NCBI RefSeq assembly: GCF_030272615.1
Contig: NC_081413.1
Coordinates: 558,211,136 to 558,275,135, forward strand
DNA from: Cryptomeria japonica
Taxonomy: Eukaryota; Streptophyta; Pinopsida; Cupressales; Cupressaceae
Direction of reading: 5' to 3'
DNA length: 64,000 bases
The notes below the pieces were generated by a model. That model did not search any database. It worked only from the letters and a program-made list of their open reading frames with translations, and was not told the origin of the DNA. Of the stretch, positions 1 through 12,089 are shown piece by piece; position 1 is the first letter of the stretch, and every line of letters starts with the position of its first letter. The position numbers and the translations under genes are program-made.

Positions 1-656
1 AATGCTTCTTTCATCTCCTCTCAAGCAATCTTATGTTGACAATTGTCACCATTTCATTGGTAAAAATTGTAAACATGGATTGATAACTTTCAATCTTGAC
101 CCTTGATTAACTCCTTCAATCTTGACCATTCATTGCCCTATTTTCACTATAAATAGAGCTCTCATTCCTCCATTTTAAGGATCCATGCAAGCTTTTAGTA
201 TCTCATTTATGCTCAAATTTATCAATACATCTAGCTTCTCTTTGCAATAGAAATTAATCTAATAAGCATTTTAGACTATTTCCTTTATCATTAGCTTAAA
301 TCATTAATTAGTATATCATGTTAGGATAGTATTTAAACTAATCTTGTCATCTTATAATCTAGTTTATTGCATTTATAGAATCATGCATAGATAGGATGCA
401 TTTCATCATAAAGCAATCTTAAGCATCCCTCATTCTTGCATTCATCATCCCTAAGCCACTTTTCTCAGTGATCTGAGAGAAAAGGCATTGGCTTGAGGGA
501 CCTTGTGAGATAGAGAACCATGGAACCAACCTTGGGAAGTTGAGTCATTCTTCATGACTCCATAACTTGCACCAAGAAGTCATGTGGGTGTGTGGACAAG
601 CCCCTTTGAACCCATTTTTCACATTTTAAGTTTAATCGACCTGCTTTTCCCGCACA
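1..656 (+). repeat. 5' LTR of Tat element A, truncated by window start
   Basis: This stretch is repeated almost base for base at about 23995-24650, which is the 3' end of the same element, so it is the R/U5-side part of a 5' LTR whose start lies outside the window. It holds a TATA box at 148-156 and ends in CGCACA at 656, matching CACACA at the end of the 3' copy. It would drive the sense gag-pol transcript. The two copies differ by scattered transitions and a few small changes, so the insertion is not very recent. Confidence 0.9.
148..156 (+). promoter_or_regulatory. TATA box in 5' LTR of element A
   Basis: TATAAATAG occurs here and at the equivalent place in the 3' LTR (24142-24150). Its position inside the LTR and conservation in both copies make it the likely core promoter for the element's genomic RNA. 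Confidence 0.7.
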
Positions 657-662
657 TATTTT

Positions 663-680
663 TGGCATCCACCTTGGGGC
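663..680 (+). other. Primer binding site of element A
   Basis: TGGCATCCACCTTGGGGC starts six bases after the LTR end. Its place and TGG start fit a tRNA primer site. Element C has the related TGGCGCCCACAGTGGGGCC in the same place. I did not assign the tRNA. The A copy looks mutated relative to C. Confidence 0.6.
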
Positions 681-3497
681 TCTACCCAATTTATCAAAAT
701 AGTTTTTAAAAATAAACACTTTTGTAAGTACACTAGAAACAAGAATTAGCGCGTAGGGAACATCCCTTAGCACATCTGGGTGATATTTCAGTGCATCCAG
801 CGCACTATTTATTGCGTGGGTCTCATTCCCTAGCACATGTAGTCTATACCTTAGCACATCATCCCCACTAACATTTTCCTATAGGTCTCAGCACTGGAGA
901 ATAACGGAGTAGCGCATCTAAAAAATATTCCAGCGCGTCGGGTCTGTCTGATAGTGCATCCGGATTGTCTCATAGCACGTACAATCTATTCTGTAGCACA
1001 TCACAGACAGAGGCAAAAATTAAAAACTATAACCAAATGTAAAATTAGACTTGTTGAAGTCCACCAAACTCACAGATTTTCTAACGATTTTGCTTGGTAT
1101 CTTGCAGGGTTTTTAATAGTTTATTACAGATAGGAGCTTAATTTTATTTCTAGGATCATAAATAGTTTAAGATTTTTATTAATTTAGTTAAGTTAGTAAA
1201 AATATAAAGCTTTTTTGAATCTTGTTTGGTAAAATTGAACTCACTTTGTTTGGGCTTTAAAAAAGAACCACAAAAACAATTTTTCCTTGCTTTTCTAGGA
1301 GAGAAAAATTTTCAAATTGGATCTTAAAAAGAACAAATCATTTTTTTTCAAAGTTTTGCAATCAAATGGCTTAAAAAGAACTTCACCATCCTTTGGTCTA
1401 TAAAAGGATTCATTTTACATTTTAGCAAAGTAAAGAATCACACAAAGTCCAAAAGTCTTTTCGCAACTAAAGAGGGAAGATCTTCCCCTTTCAATCGATT
1501 TATTTTGTTGACGAAACATCGCATTTATTTTGTTGACCAAGTTATTTTATAGATTAGAAAATCATTGCCTTGAAAGGTTAAAAATAACACCATGTTTTCA
1601 TGGAGCAACATCTCCATATAGGATTAACAAAATCATTGCTTTGAAAGGATAAAATGAACTTGTGTGCTTTGCCTCAAAAGGTGGAAGGTATATGCTCTTC
1701 CCTTAACTGGGTGATCAAAAAGCCAAACCACTCTTAAAAGCTTTCTTTACTTCAAGCAATAAATCCTTTAGCAAGCTTGCCTTCCCAAGGGGTTGAAAAA
1801 CTCTTAAAGCCATTTTTGGTCGGTGTGAAGGGAATGACCTAAGTGGAAAACAACATTGAAGCCAAGTGTTCTAACCCACTACAATCAAAAGTGCAAAGTG
1901 GCAAAAGTCCTTTTCAATGGTTGCGCGCAGTGATTAGCCTTCCCCCAATATCCTTGAGATACGTAAAGCCTTTGTTCTAAAGTTTGGGAAGCCTCCTGAG
2001 GGAGTTTATCACTGACGGCTGAACAAAAAGCCTGATTACGAACCTTAGCATAGAAACTTTGAGCCGAGTCAGTAACCAGACATTTGCAATATCATAGTCA
2101 AAGGGTGGGGAAAAATCTACCCCCAAGATCGCTCATCATATATCTCCCAAGATAACTACTCAATTGTGAAGCAATTCACTTTGAGTTAATTTCTGACAAA
2201 AGGCAAAAAAACGGGCGCCCCCTAGGGGGTGACACGACTGTTTGAGCTGACGGAGTATCGAGACTAGTGGGCTATGATATTGCTTATGACCCTTGAATAA
2301 AGAGTTTGATTGAAGTGCATATTGTATCTAAACCTGTCAAAACATTGAGGATTTGAACACATCCTCGCAGAACATACACTTATTGTTTAGATTAAGTAAA
2401 ATGGTTGTCTCTTTGGTGTCGTGCTTTCATTTGTTACATCAAAAAATCACCCATTAGCACTAAAAACACAAAACAAATTCCAAAAATCATAGAAAAACAA
2501 TCAAGTCAAAATATATCAGGGCAGTTTAGCGCATGAGAGAAACTTTTTAGCATGTAGGGACCATCTTTTAGCGCATTAAACTTGTTCCTTAGCGCATTAA
2601 AACTTAGTATTAGCGCTTCACCAGAATCCAAAAACAACAGTTTTAAATAGCGCGTTTTGAAAACATTTTAGCACATAGAAGCATCAACTTAGCGTGTGGA
2701 AGCCAAACTTTTGCACATAGGGTTTAACAGTTAGCGCATAGGCAGCCCATATTGGTGCATGACCTTTTGAACCAAGGCAAAAATAAAATAAACCAATTAG
2801 CGCATATCAAGGGGCAACATAGCGTGTGGAATCTTTTTGCTAGCGCGTGGAGAAATTTTTGTAGTGCATCACATCTCTTTTTTAGTGCATAGTCAAAACC
2901 ACAAAAATAGGGGCCAAAAATAAAAAGAGGTCATTTTAAAAATTTTGAAAACAATCTCATAAGTTTTCCTTCATCAACCTGAACTTCATCAAACAGAAAA
3001 CCAAAAATAGAGTATCAAAACTATTTCCAAAGCAAGTTTTCCATCGAACAAAGTTGTCCAAAATCTGAAGCTAGTCACAGGATAACACATCTCTCCTATC
3101 AAAATCAGGAAACCTCACCGCAAGTATCAAATAGGTCCTTCAATCAAATGGATTTCTATCCAAAAATACACTTGTTTTAAAAACTCCAAGTTTTCAAATC
3201 GAGTTTCCATATCAGGAAGGCTCATATTTCGTATCATTTGACACACTTTGTCATGAGGGGGCATCTAAACCTTCACTTTGATAAAAGTAAAACTTGAGTT
3301 TCCAAAACAAGCTAAACTAAATCCAAAACAAATCAAAGGAAACCATTGATCGCTTGTGCATGACTAATCCTCATATTTTGAGAAGAAAGAGTATTTATCA
3401 TAACACCAAGTTAAGGAAACAACAACCCAGTTCTTCAAAACTTGCCAAACGGAATAAATTTTTATACATCAATCACCAACTCTTCAAATCTCATTGA
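681..3497 (+). other. Long untranslated leader of element A, with two repeat blocks around a conserved core
   Basis: No coding frame is supported here. Two blocks, about 720-1010 and 2520-2900, consist of many loosely spaced copies of the word TAGCGCAT and its variants. Between them, about 1817-2020 resembles the leader of element C (minus strand, about 39370-39550), including the shared words GACCTAAGTGG and AACCCACTA and a later GAGTTTAT..CTGACG..GCTGAAC pattern. Long leaders are usual in Tat/Ogre elements. The conserved core may serve RNA packaging, dimerisation or splicing; that is inference. Confidence 0.6.
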
Positions 3498-5560
3498 ACA
3501 TTCCTTCATCATATTCGCTTGTACCTTCAAAATAAAACCAATGAATTTGACAAAGAACCATTAAGGAGTAGAGCATTCTGTCAAAAATCAGCATTTAGTC
3601 AGTGCATAAATCAAGGAGGAAAGATCAATCCAGCTTTCTTCCCCGAAGAGTGCATCACTTACAATATACCGTGGTTTGAGCCACCAACCCCTGAGCAAAA
3701 CATCGAAGAGGAGTTTGTTCCTTTTTTCATAGAAAGCTTCTACTAGATGCCCGAAGTTACTTGCTCTCAATGAAACAAACAAAGCAAAACACAACCCGCG
3801 TCTAGCATGGAATGAAGATTATCAAATCCCTTTGAGGGAACGCATCTGGAAGACACCGAAATTTATGAGGAACTCCTCCAAGAGTGTCAAGAAAGTGCTT
3901 CATTTCAAAAGCTTGTGGAAAAAATCATGGAAAACGACAAAGAAAAATATCTACTCATGCTCACAAGCAAAGGAGTTAAGCTCCCTGAGGACTTTGACAC
4001 CGATATATTTAGAACAAGATCTCGATATTATGAATATCAAGAACAACAAAGATAGGAGGAAGCATGTGACCCAGAGCAAAACATTCCTGAAAAACACATA
4101 CCTGAGCAGAACATACCAGAGCAAAACATTCCTGAACAACACATACCTGAGCAGAACATACCCGAGCAAAACATTCCTAAACAACACATACCTCAACACA
4201 CGCCATTCCAGTTTCAAAACAATACAAGGGGAGGACTCTTCCCTCAGCAAACAAATGTGCCTTTGATTGCTCTCACTCAACGAATACAAATGTTGCAAAG
4301 ACAAATGCAAGACATGCAACACAGCACAACAGTATGATATTCCTTGACTGAAATTTGTCCTTATCCTTTTAACAAATAGTTAAACATGATACCTTTTCCC
4401 CCCAAACTTAGATATTCCCAAATTTGACAAATATGATGGAAAAAGCGATCCTCATGATCATGTCTAGGAATTTTATACCATGAGTCTTGAATTCTCTCAT
4501 AGTGACACATATTTGATGAGGTTATTCCCAAGAAGCTTGGGAGGACAAACAATGGAATGGTTATCCAAAATTACACCTCCTGTCAGATCCTTTGATGAAT
4601 TAGTCAACAAATTCATAACTCGATATTCCTATAACATCCAACATGCTATCACCATGCTAGATGTCTGTAACACCAAGCAAAAAAACAATGAAACATTCAT
4701 GGCATTCCTTCAACGTTGGCGATGCATGGTTTCAAGATATCCTCGCAATGTGCCTGAAAAGCAAAAGATGGAAATTTTCATCGACAACTTGAATAGCGAG
4801 ATGAGTTACATACTCAAACTCCAATGCATCCCATCTTTTGCCAAATTAATTGATAATGGCATCCAAGTAGAAGAGGCCTGTATAAAGAAAGGAACATTGA
4901 AATTTTTCAAAGAAGGAACAAATACATCCAACTACAACAACCAAAACAACAATAACTTAGACAAATCTTGATTCTGGACTAGAAATAAAAACATGGGAAC
5001 TGAAGGAGGAAATGAATCTAATGATACGAAGTCCAAACAGCCAGTGTTAGCTTTATCAGGTAATACTCAGGCTACCAAAAATCAAAAGGGTGCTAACCAA
5101 GGCACTAATACAACCAATGCCACTCAAGATCCTCTCAACACAAGCAACACAACCAATACCAACAATACTCAAAACAACAACACCAATCAAGGACCAAACC
5201 CAAATTCATGAGGTAACACTGGTAACTTTCCTAAACGGGTTTATACACCATTAGGACAATCATTGGAGTTTGCATTCAGAGAGCTATTGGCAAACAAAAT
5301 CATTTCTTTACCCGTAATTAACAACTTTGAGCCACAAATCAAACCACCTTGGTGGAATGACTCACACTTTTGTGATTTTCACCGAAACAAAGGACATCAA
5401 ACAAATGATTGCATGAGACTGAAGAACATTGTTCAAGACATGATTGACAGAGGTGATTTAACAATCGATGGTCTCAAGACAAATGGTGACCATGGAGCCT
5501 TTAAGAATCCTCTTCCAAACTACAACAAAGATGGAGCTTCCACCTCAAATGATACATAGG
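3498..5560 (+). pseudogene. gag: Decayed Gag of Tat element A
   Basis: Capsid-type Gag of a Tat-lineage Ty3/gypsy element, which would package genomic RNA in cytoplasmic particles. The frame opens at 3498 after a TGA and passes a TAG (3744-3746) next to an in-frame ATG (3747). An acidic N-terminal part matches element C Gag (around MENDKEKYLLM, near 3930). A run of IPEQN/IPEQH repeats lies at 4070-4200. A frameshift falls in a C-run near 4395, then comes the retrotransposon gag domain (4402-4900), an Asn/Thr-rich spacer (4993-5211) and a zinc knuckle of form CX2HX4HX4C, CDFHRNKGHQTNDC (5371-5412), typical of this lineage. Stops include TAG near 4466 and TGA at 4969 and 5209. It is not functional as it stands. 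Confidence 0.85.
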
Positions 5561-6486
5561 GAACTCGTATCAATCACATATACAATAACACCATCAATCA
5601 TATATCAGCTGCAGACAATCAAGTAAATGTCATCACAATTAGAGACAAGCGTGAGCATAAATATGTCAACGTAACAGCCAGAGCTCAAAAATATATCTTG
5701 AAGGGACATATGTCAACAACAAATACCGTACCCAAAATTCAATATGATCTAGTCAGTCAACTGCGCAAAACTCCTGCTCAAATATCTATACTAGAGTTGC
5801 TAAAACTTTTGCCAAAACACAAAGACATATTGGAACAAGCGTTACTAGAAACAAATGTACCTCAAGATCTTGATGCTGACAAATTCCAAGCCATGGTGGC
5901 TCATATGACAGAGCTTCATAATCTCACCTTTTCTAAGCATGATAATATCTCATTGAGCCATCCACAAAATACTCCACTCCATATTGAATTCTTGGTCTAT
6001 AAACACCAAGTTGAAAGAGTACTGATAGATGGAGGGGCTGGACTCAATATATGTACCTTAAAACTTATCCATGCATTAGGATTCTCAGAGGAGTCTATTG
6101 ATCCACGCAAGAAGATCACTATCAAATCATATGATGATGAAGAAAGATCATGCAAAGGAACAATAATGTTGCCAATTCAGGTGGGACCAATACATAGGGA
6201 CACTTTGTGCCAAGTTTTAGACATAGACCTTACATATAATATCTTATTAGGTCAACCTTGGATACATGAAATGCAAGCAGTACCCTCAACTTATCACCAG
6301 TGTGTTAAGTTCCCATACAATGGACAGGAAATTTCTATCTCAGTAGATCATAATCCTTTTCAACATTGCAACGCTATGGGGGCAACCCAAGATAGTATGG
6401 TTCCACATAACAGGGAAAAATCAATTTCCTTAGCACCGGATTTTCAGCAAGAACAACTCAAATCTTTATCTATGGACGTCAAATAG
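5561..6486 (+). pseudogene. Aspartic protease region of element A
   Basis: The frame from 5698 to 6486 carries a retroviral-type aspartic protease that would process Gag-Pol. The active-site box is LIDGGAG (D at residue 111 of this frame, about 6028), followed later by the conserved YNILLGQPWIHEM segment seen in Tat-lineage proteases. The first codon of the open frame is TTG, so it is not an independent start but a piece of the polyprotein. The part at 5561-5697 continues from Gag after a TAG. The frame ends at TAG 6484-6486. Confidence 0.8.
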
Positions 6487-7444
6487 AAAATAAAAATCAA
6501 GGAACAAGGCATGGGAGAATACTCTTTGGAGCCTTTAATTTTGGTCACCTTACCTGTATCACCAAAATCTCATGGGTTACCTTCAGCATCAACACATCAA
6601 GCAACACAGCCCATCACCAAGTTTGACAGCAAGTTTATTTAACTAGGCTCACTCGCTCTTGAATCTAAGGAAATGGACATCCTTAGTTGGCTATACAAGG
6701 ATGATGAAGAATTCAGAGTAGCTACTATGGAAGTCACTATACCAGCACACCTGTATGGCAAAGGATACCTAATCATGCAACGAATGGGATACCATGGCAA
6801 AGGACCTATCAGCAAGCAATAGGAAGGTGTTACTGAACCAATAGATCCTCCTTCCCAGTTTGCTAGAGACAAAATAGGATTGGGTTATGAACATACCCTA
6901 CCACCAAGGAGACCATCAAATAAATATCAAAAAACCCAGTGGAAGGCAAAGAAGAAATACAGAGATGCCTCATGGCAGGAGGCACTATTTGAATCAGCAA
7001 AAACAATCTGAAAGGAATGTGAATCTCAAGAAAGAAAGAAACTCCATGAGAAATTAGTCATTCCAATAGTAGAAGCACCTTGTGCAGAGGTACATCATAT
7101 TCAAAAACCTGTTTCACAAAAAGACAAGTCGCTCCCCGACACCATCATTACTCCCCGAGAAGAGACAGTATACGAACAAATGCAACGAGTTGAAGTAGGA
7201 TCTGATACTAAATCCGAGAAGATAGTCAGATTAGTCTCCATCATCAAGGACCTATTTTCACCCTACAACATACCGGTCCATTGCACTCAAAGACTCTGGG
7301 ATAATACCTCTAAAACTAATTCAAATGAATATGAATGGGGTAGTTGTTCCAACGCTACTAAAGATATTGTTGAAAACACTAGTCATACACCCCTTTCTCA
7401 AGAAGAATATGGCACAGAGCCTCGAATACTTGAATTTGGTCCAC
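6487..7444 (+). pseudogene. Protease-RT linker of element A with a G-patch-like domain
   Basis: The polyprotein continues past several stops. At about 6754-6885 the pattern GKGYLIMQRMGYHGKGP, then EGVTEPI, then KIGLGY matches the G-patch layout: glycine-rich, a central MG-aromatic-x-G-x-G core, a following EP, and a terminal G-x-GY. G-patch domains bind RNA or activate DEAH helicases and also occur in some retroviral polyproteins. A basic, Lys-rich stretch follows (about 6910-7000). The region is cut at 7445 by insertion of element N and resumes at 14241. Confidence 0.55.
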
Positions 7445-7449
7445 ATAAT
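7445..7449. repeat. Target site duplication, left of element N
   Basis: ATAAT here and at 14236-14240 flank N exactly, as expected for LTR-retrotransposon integration into element A. Confidence 0.9.
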
Positions 7450-8386
7450 TGTTAGGGTTCCCATAGATACTGAGAGGGGGGGGTGAATCAGTATTTGACC
7501 AGTAATGAAATTTTCTTAAAATTGAATATGCAGAACATAAAGTAATAGTATACCGGTATGCAAGAATTAATGTAAATAACAAAATCAAAAACATCCACAT
7601 GAAAAGAACACCATAACACAAGATGTTTAACGAGGAAACCCGATGTGGGAAAAACCTTGGTGGGATTTGTGACCCACAATATTCACTTACTGGCCAAAAA
7701 GAGAATATTACTTACAATAGGTTCCTGCACATGCAGGAAGGCCAACTGCCTAGAGCTCACTGCTCAATAAGAAGTCACACTGACTTACAATGAGGATTTA
7801 CACAAATCCAATATTTTGTACTGCTTTACAATAGCATCTTCAATGCCAAATTCAGTACCGGTTCTTGCTCTGTTATTTACATATACCCTTGACCTACTAT
7901 TTGCACATTAGGTCTGCCTTATAATTTATTTTATGCTTCCTATTCATATCCTACAAATGTCTACAATGATCTCTTTTATATACAAGAGTCATTTTACAAT
8001 TTGCCAAGTCGACTTACAATAATAAACAAAATATTACATATCAAAAATCCTGTCGGCCTCAGTGTCGGTATACATGTTCTTTTCTGTGTCGATGTACATC
8101 TTATGTGCTAGTACCGGTGTAGATTGATCTTGTTGATGCCAGTGCATGGTTTTGTTTGAGTAATGCTTTGCTGGTATAATGTCTTGCTAGTGCCATAGGA
8201 TTGCAAGGTTTCCTGTGTAATGCTTTGTTGGTGTAATGTCTTGCCGATGCCATAGGATTGCAAGGTTGCCTGTGTAATGCTTTGCCGGTGTAATGTCTTG
8301 CCAGTGCCATAGGATTGCAAGGTTGCCATCAATGACAAAACCTTCAATCACACACAATGTCTCATTGGAGTGTCCATATGCCAACA
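7450..8386 (-). repeat. 3' LTR of element N
   Basis: 937-bp direct repeat of 13319-14235, read on the minus strand from TGTTGGCATATGG to CTAACA. The U3 side (plus-strand 8162-8330) holds three tandem copies of a 57-bp unit starting at 8162, 8219 and 8276. A TATA-like TATATAAAAG lies at about 7973-7982 on the minus strand. Confidence 0.93.
8162..8332 (-). repeat. 57-bp tandem repeat, about 3 copies, in N 3' LTR U3
   Basis: Unit starts are spaced exactly 57 bp (8162, 8219, 8276), each with AATGCTTTG and CATAGGATTGCAAGG blocks. Placed upstream of the TATA box in transcription order, they could act as repeated promoter elements. Open frames over this block are only repeat translations. Confidence 0.85.
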
Positions 8387-8398
8387 ATCTCCCCCTTT
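8387..8398 (-). other. Polypurine tract of element N
   Basis: On the minus strand AAAGGGGGAGAT directly precedes the TGTTGG start of the 3' LTR, the normal place for plus-strand DNA priming. Confidence 0.88.
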
Positions 8399-8575
8399 GG
8401 CATTGATGGCAACACTCATGAGAAATTTCAAAAAGATATCCAAAAATGTTACCAAAAATGTGAGAGCTCCCCCTGAGCATGTGATCCCTGTGTTCTGAAT
8501 TTTCTCATCTACTACTCCCCCTTTGGCATCAATGACAAAGGTTAGTAGAGTTTGTAGTTGTACCAATTCATAACC

Positions 8576-11500
8576 TCAACCTTGTAGTTGGGTAGTTATT
8601 ATCTGAAGAATATCTCCCAAAATTAAGTTTATGCCATCCATAAACTTCTTGCTCTCCTTTATTGCTATCTCAGTTCTGTATATTGTACCGGTGAGATGCT
8701 GCAAGTGCTCTGCCAGTGTTTTGCTACCCTGTGTTAGTGCCTCTAAGATTTCCTTCCGCAGAGATGCTAAATAGTCCAATCTTGGACTTAGTTTAGATCT
8801 CAAGAATTTTTCCTTGTTTATTATTTTCTCTTTCTCTCTTTCTAATTTGACCAATTCTTCCTCAAAATTTGTTATCTTTTCCTCAAAAACTGATAATGTA
8901 TCGGGTGAGTTAACAAAATTATCAGCAAGTTTATTGATCTCTTCCTGTACCTTGCTCATCTTTTTGTCTACATCTATGGTCAAAAATTTTATCTTATAGG
9001 TGTCTTTGTACAGAGTTTTGTACTCTTTCAATAAATTGCATAGTTTCGGTAGAAGTGTGTCAAATTCCCTATTACACTTCTTTATTCCTTCCTCAAAGAA
9101 TTTATGTTTCTCTTTTTCTACACTTTCCTTTATAGTTTCTACCTTTGTTTGCTCAAAATTTCCAGAAATATATTTACAAAGTGTATATAATTGGCCTAAA
9201 GAATCTTTGTTGGCTATATTACAATTGGGAGCTATTGATTTCAAAACTGGAATTGAATCATCTATCGCTTTATAAGCTTGTGAGCTATAATCAGTTATTT
9301 TCTTGATAGATTCGAGCAATACCTCTGTTACATTTGATGGTGACCCAACAAACTAAATGCCGGTGGAAGTGACCATGCTAGTATTGACCTCTGGTAGGTT
9401 TGTTTGTGTCTCCATCTCTTTAAGCATTGGTTTTCCTGCATCATTTCTTATCAGTGGCATCTATTCTGGAGCCTTTAGCTCTGTTGGTTTCTCTGTTGGT
9501 GTTCCAGATTCCATCTTTTTCTTTGAATCTGCTGCCGGTTGCTCTTTGTTTCCTGTTGTCGATTGCTCTTTGTTTCCTGATTTATCTTTTGTATCCTTAT
9601 CTACCACTATGTTGATTTTCTAAGTATCAACATTCACAGTATATAGGACTTCAGGATTAGGATTATTATCCTTTGTGTCCATACTCTCAGCTGTCAGTTG
9701 ATCTTTTTGCGGTTGTTGTTTTTACCGGTGGAGTATTTAAAGGAGGTGGAGGTAAGTTGTCTCTAATCTTGATACTTGGTGGTCCACCAACTTTACCTTT
9801 CCCTTTGTCCTTTTGATATACCAGAATGGGCTTGGGATTCCTATATTCTTCTTGTTTTTCTTTTTCAACCAAGAATGTATCCCAACCATCTTTTGTTTCC
9901 TTTGAAACTTCAGTAACTCTACCTGCCATTAGTGATATTTGCCGGTGTGCAGTGGAAAAAACTGTCCGGTTGGCCTGAGCTATCAGATCATCAATTTCCT
10001 TAGGTGAGTTGACCAGGTATACTGCAAGTAATTTTTCTATTTTAATTTTCTTATCCAACTCAATTATTCCTTGCCTTTTGGCCTCGAGTCTTTTATATAA
10101 TTCATCAGGAATTTCATTTAGGACTTGCATCAAAAAAAATTTATACATGTCCATGTGTAATATAACACTCTCCTCGACTTGTCCTTTCTCATCATCTGAT
10201 AGGGTGTCATAGATTTTCCCTATGTTTTTCAATTTACCTTCCTCTATGATCTCATTCAGTAATATGTCAAGAGGGGCCAAGTCAATGTTTGTCTTCTTCT
10301 TCCTTTTGGGGGTCAGCTTTTTCTTAGGTGTGGCTTTCTTGACCGGAGACCTCACAGCTTGTTGCTTCTATCTTGTCCTTCTAGGTGAAGGAGTGGTTAC
10401 CGGTGAGGGGTCTCTTTTCCTAACAACTCTTTTGAAAGTTGTTGGCATATCTCCTTCTGAGGAAGTATCTACCTGTGATAGATGAGTTTTAGGTTGTTGG
10501 GCTACCAACTCTTCTTCTGTTATGCCGATTTTCTTTAGTACATCTTCCTTTATGGCTTTTGCTTGTCTGGTTCCTTTCCTCACAAATGCCTCAACTTTCT
10601 TTACTCTCTTTTTAGATTGAATTTGACTTTCGATGGTCTCAGCACTACCAAATACTTCTTCCTTTGGTTCATTGGGGGCTTCCAGAAGTGCTTTGGCATA
10701 AGTTTCCACTATGTGGTCATCTGTTTCATACCCCATCTTTGTAACCCAAACTGTCCTTGGGATGACTGCTTCCATCCAAATCTCATCCTTTTTTATTACA
10801 AAACATATATCATCCTTGTATTTGTTGACAATTTCCTGTGATAGTCTGATTCTTTTATTCATTCTGACTTTTAGTGCTTGAAAATACTCATTGATATTCT
10901 TTTCTCTGTTTTCACCCATGTTGTTGAATAAGTCAGACAATTGTTTTCCTACCGGTATGTCAAATCCAAAATCCTTGTTGCCTATACCGGGAGCCTGTTT
11001 GGTTATATGTAGCATTAAGCATACAAGTAAATTTCCAAATCTAAAGGTTCCTTTCTTATCCTTCTTGATTTTTGCTAAATTGTCAATTAACTCATCTTTT
11101 AACCATTCACAGATACCAATTTTCACATTGTCCTTAACCATGTCATAAGCACTCTTTATGCATAAATTGGAAACTGAGTTAAGCCTATTAGCATGAGTTG
11201 CTTTGTAACCTAGAATCATGCTAACAAATCTAACATTTGTATCGGTCACATCATTAACCCTCAATGATCTCTTGTCAAATGTTGCACCAGTTAAGTTTGT
11301 TACCAAGTCATTGGAGACCTTCTTGGTTTTGTCGGGTCTGTTACCAATGGAAGGTAACCCTATTACTGCTTTCACAGCTTCCTTTGTAATTTTATGCACT
11401 GAGTCAAGCCAAAAGAATGAACCATGTACCCTACTCAAAACTATCCTAACCACTTCCTTGGGAAATTCAGGAATGCAGAGGATTTCAATGAATCCTAGGG

Positions 11501-11783
11501 TTTCAACAATTTTATGTTCAGGTTTCACATTCCCGGAGTTGTCACATATAACAGACTTATACATGTTTTTTATTTCTTCATCACCTAATTCCTCTATGTT
11601 GCAATGAATATACATTCTAGGGTCTTCTGCATAAACAACACCTTTTGGAATTTTTGAAAAAGCACCTGTGTTGTCATCTTTCTTAGCTACCTCAGGAACT
11701 AGCTGAAACACGGGCCTAGGTCTTTTTATAACTTCGACTACTGTAGGGTTTGCTATGAATTCAAGTGCAGAGGAGGATGCCAT
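8576..11783 (-). pseudogene. Long unrecognised protein of element N, broken
   Basis: The ATG at 11783 opens a 471-codon frame (MASSSALEFIANPTVVEVIK at its start). It continues in frame past one TAG (10368-10370) through a Lys-rich, Pro-tailed part to TGA at 9687. Shifting by one base in the A-run near 9725, the adjacent frame continues through three TAG codons (about 9621, 9462 and 9356) into a 247-codon coiled-coil part ending at 8576. The simplest reading is one ancestral protein of about 1070 residues. The N-terminal part is globular, then comes a basic linker, then Glu/Lys-rich helices. I recognise no catalytic motif or family. It could be a structural protein of the particle or a passenger protein. 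Confidence 0.6.
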
Positions 11784-12089
11784 GATGATAAATACCTTTT
11801 TCTGCCTTTGGATGGATTGATTGCTGAAGTGCTTTGCCTCTTTGCTCGAAATGCCTTAGCTCAAAAATCTTCGCGCTCTCTGAAAGTTTGAATTCACGGT
11901 GAAATGAAATGGAGCCAAAAACCTTATTTTATAAAGTCTTTTCTGCTACCTACCACATTAATTTCTTGCCGGTAATGTATTAGCTCAACTTTATTTGCCG
12001 GTAATGAAAGATTTTCAACTTCTTTTCTCTAACCAAGGGAATAATAGCACATGTGTCATTAGATTGCCAAACCCTCAAGATAATTTTCT

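Noticed and set aside
552-857. 101-codon minus-strand frame over the LTR end and PBS of A
   Set aside because: Crosses the LTR border and primer site and matches no protein, so it is chance.
8101-8480. Several overlapping minus-strand frames with repeated HYTGKALHRQ-like units
   Set aside because: They are translations of the 57-bp LTR repeat (57 is divisible by 3), with no start context. The same happens at 13863-14236.
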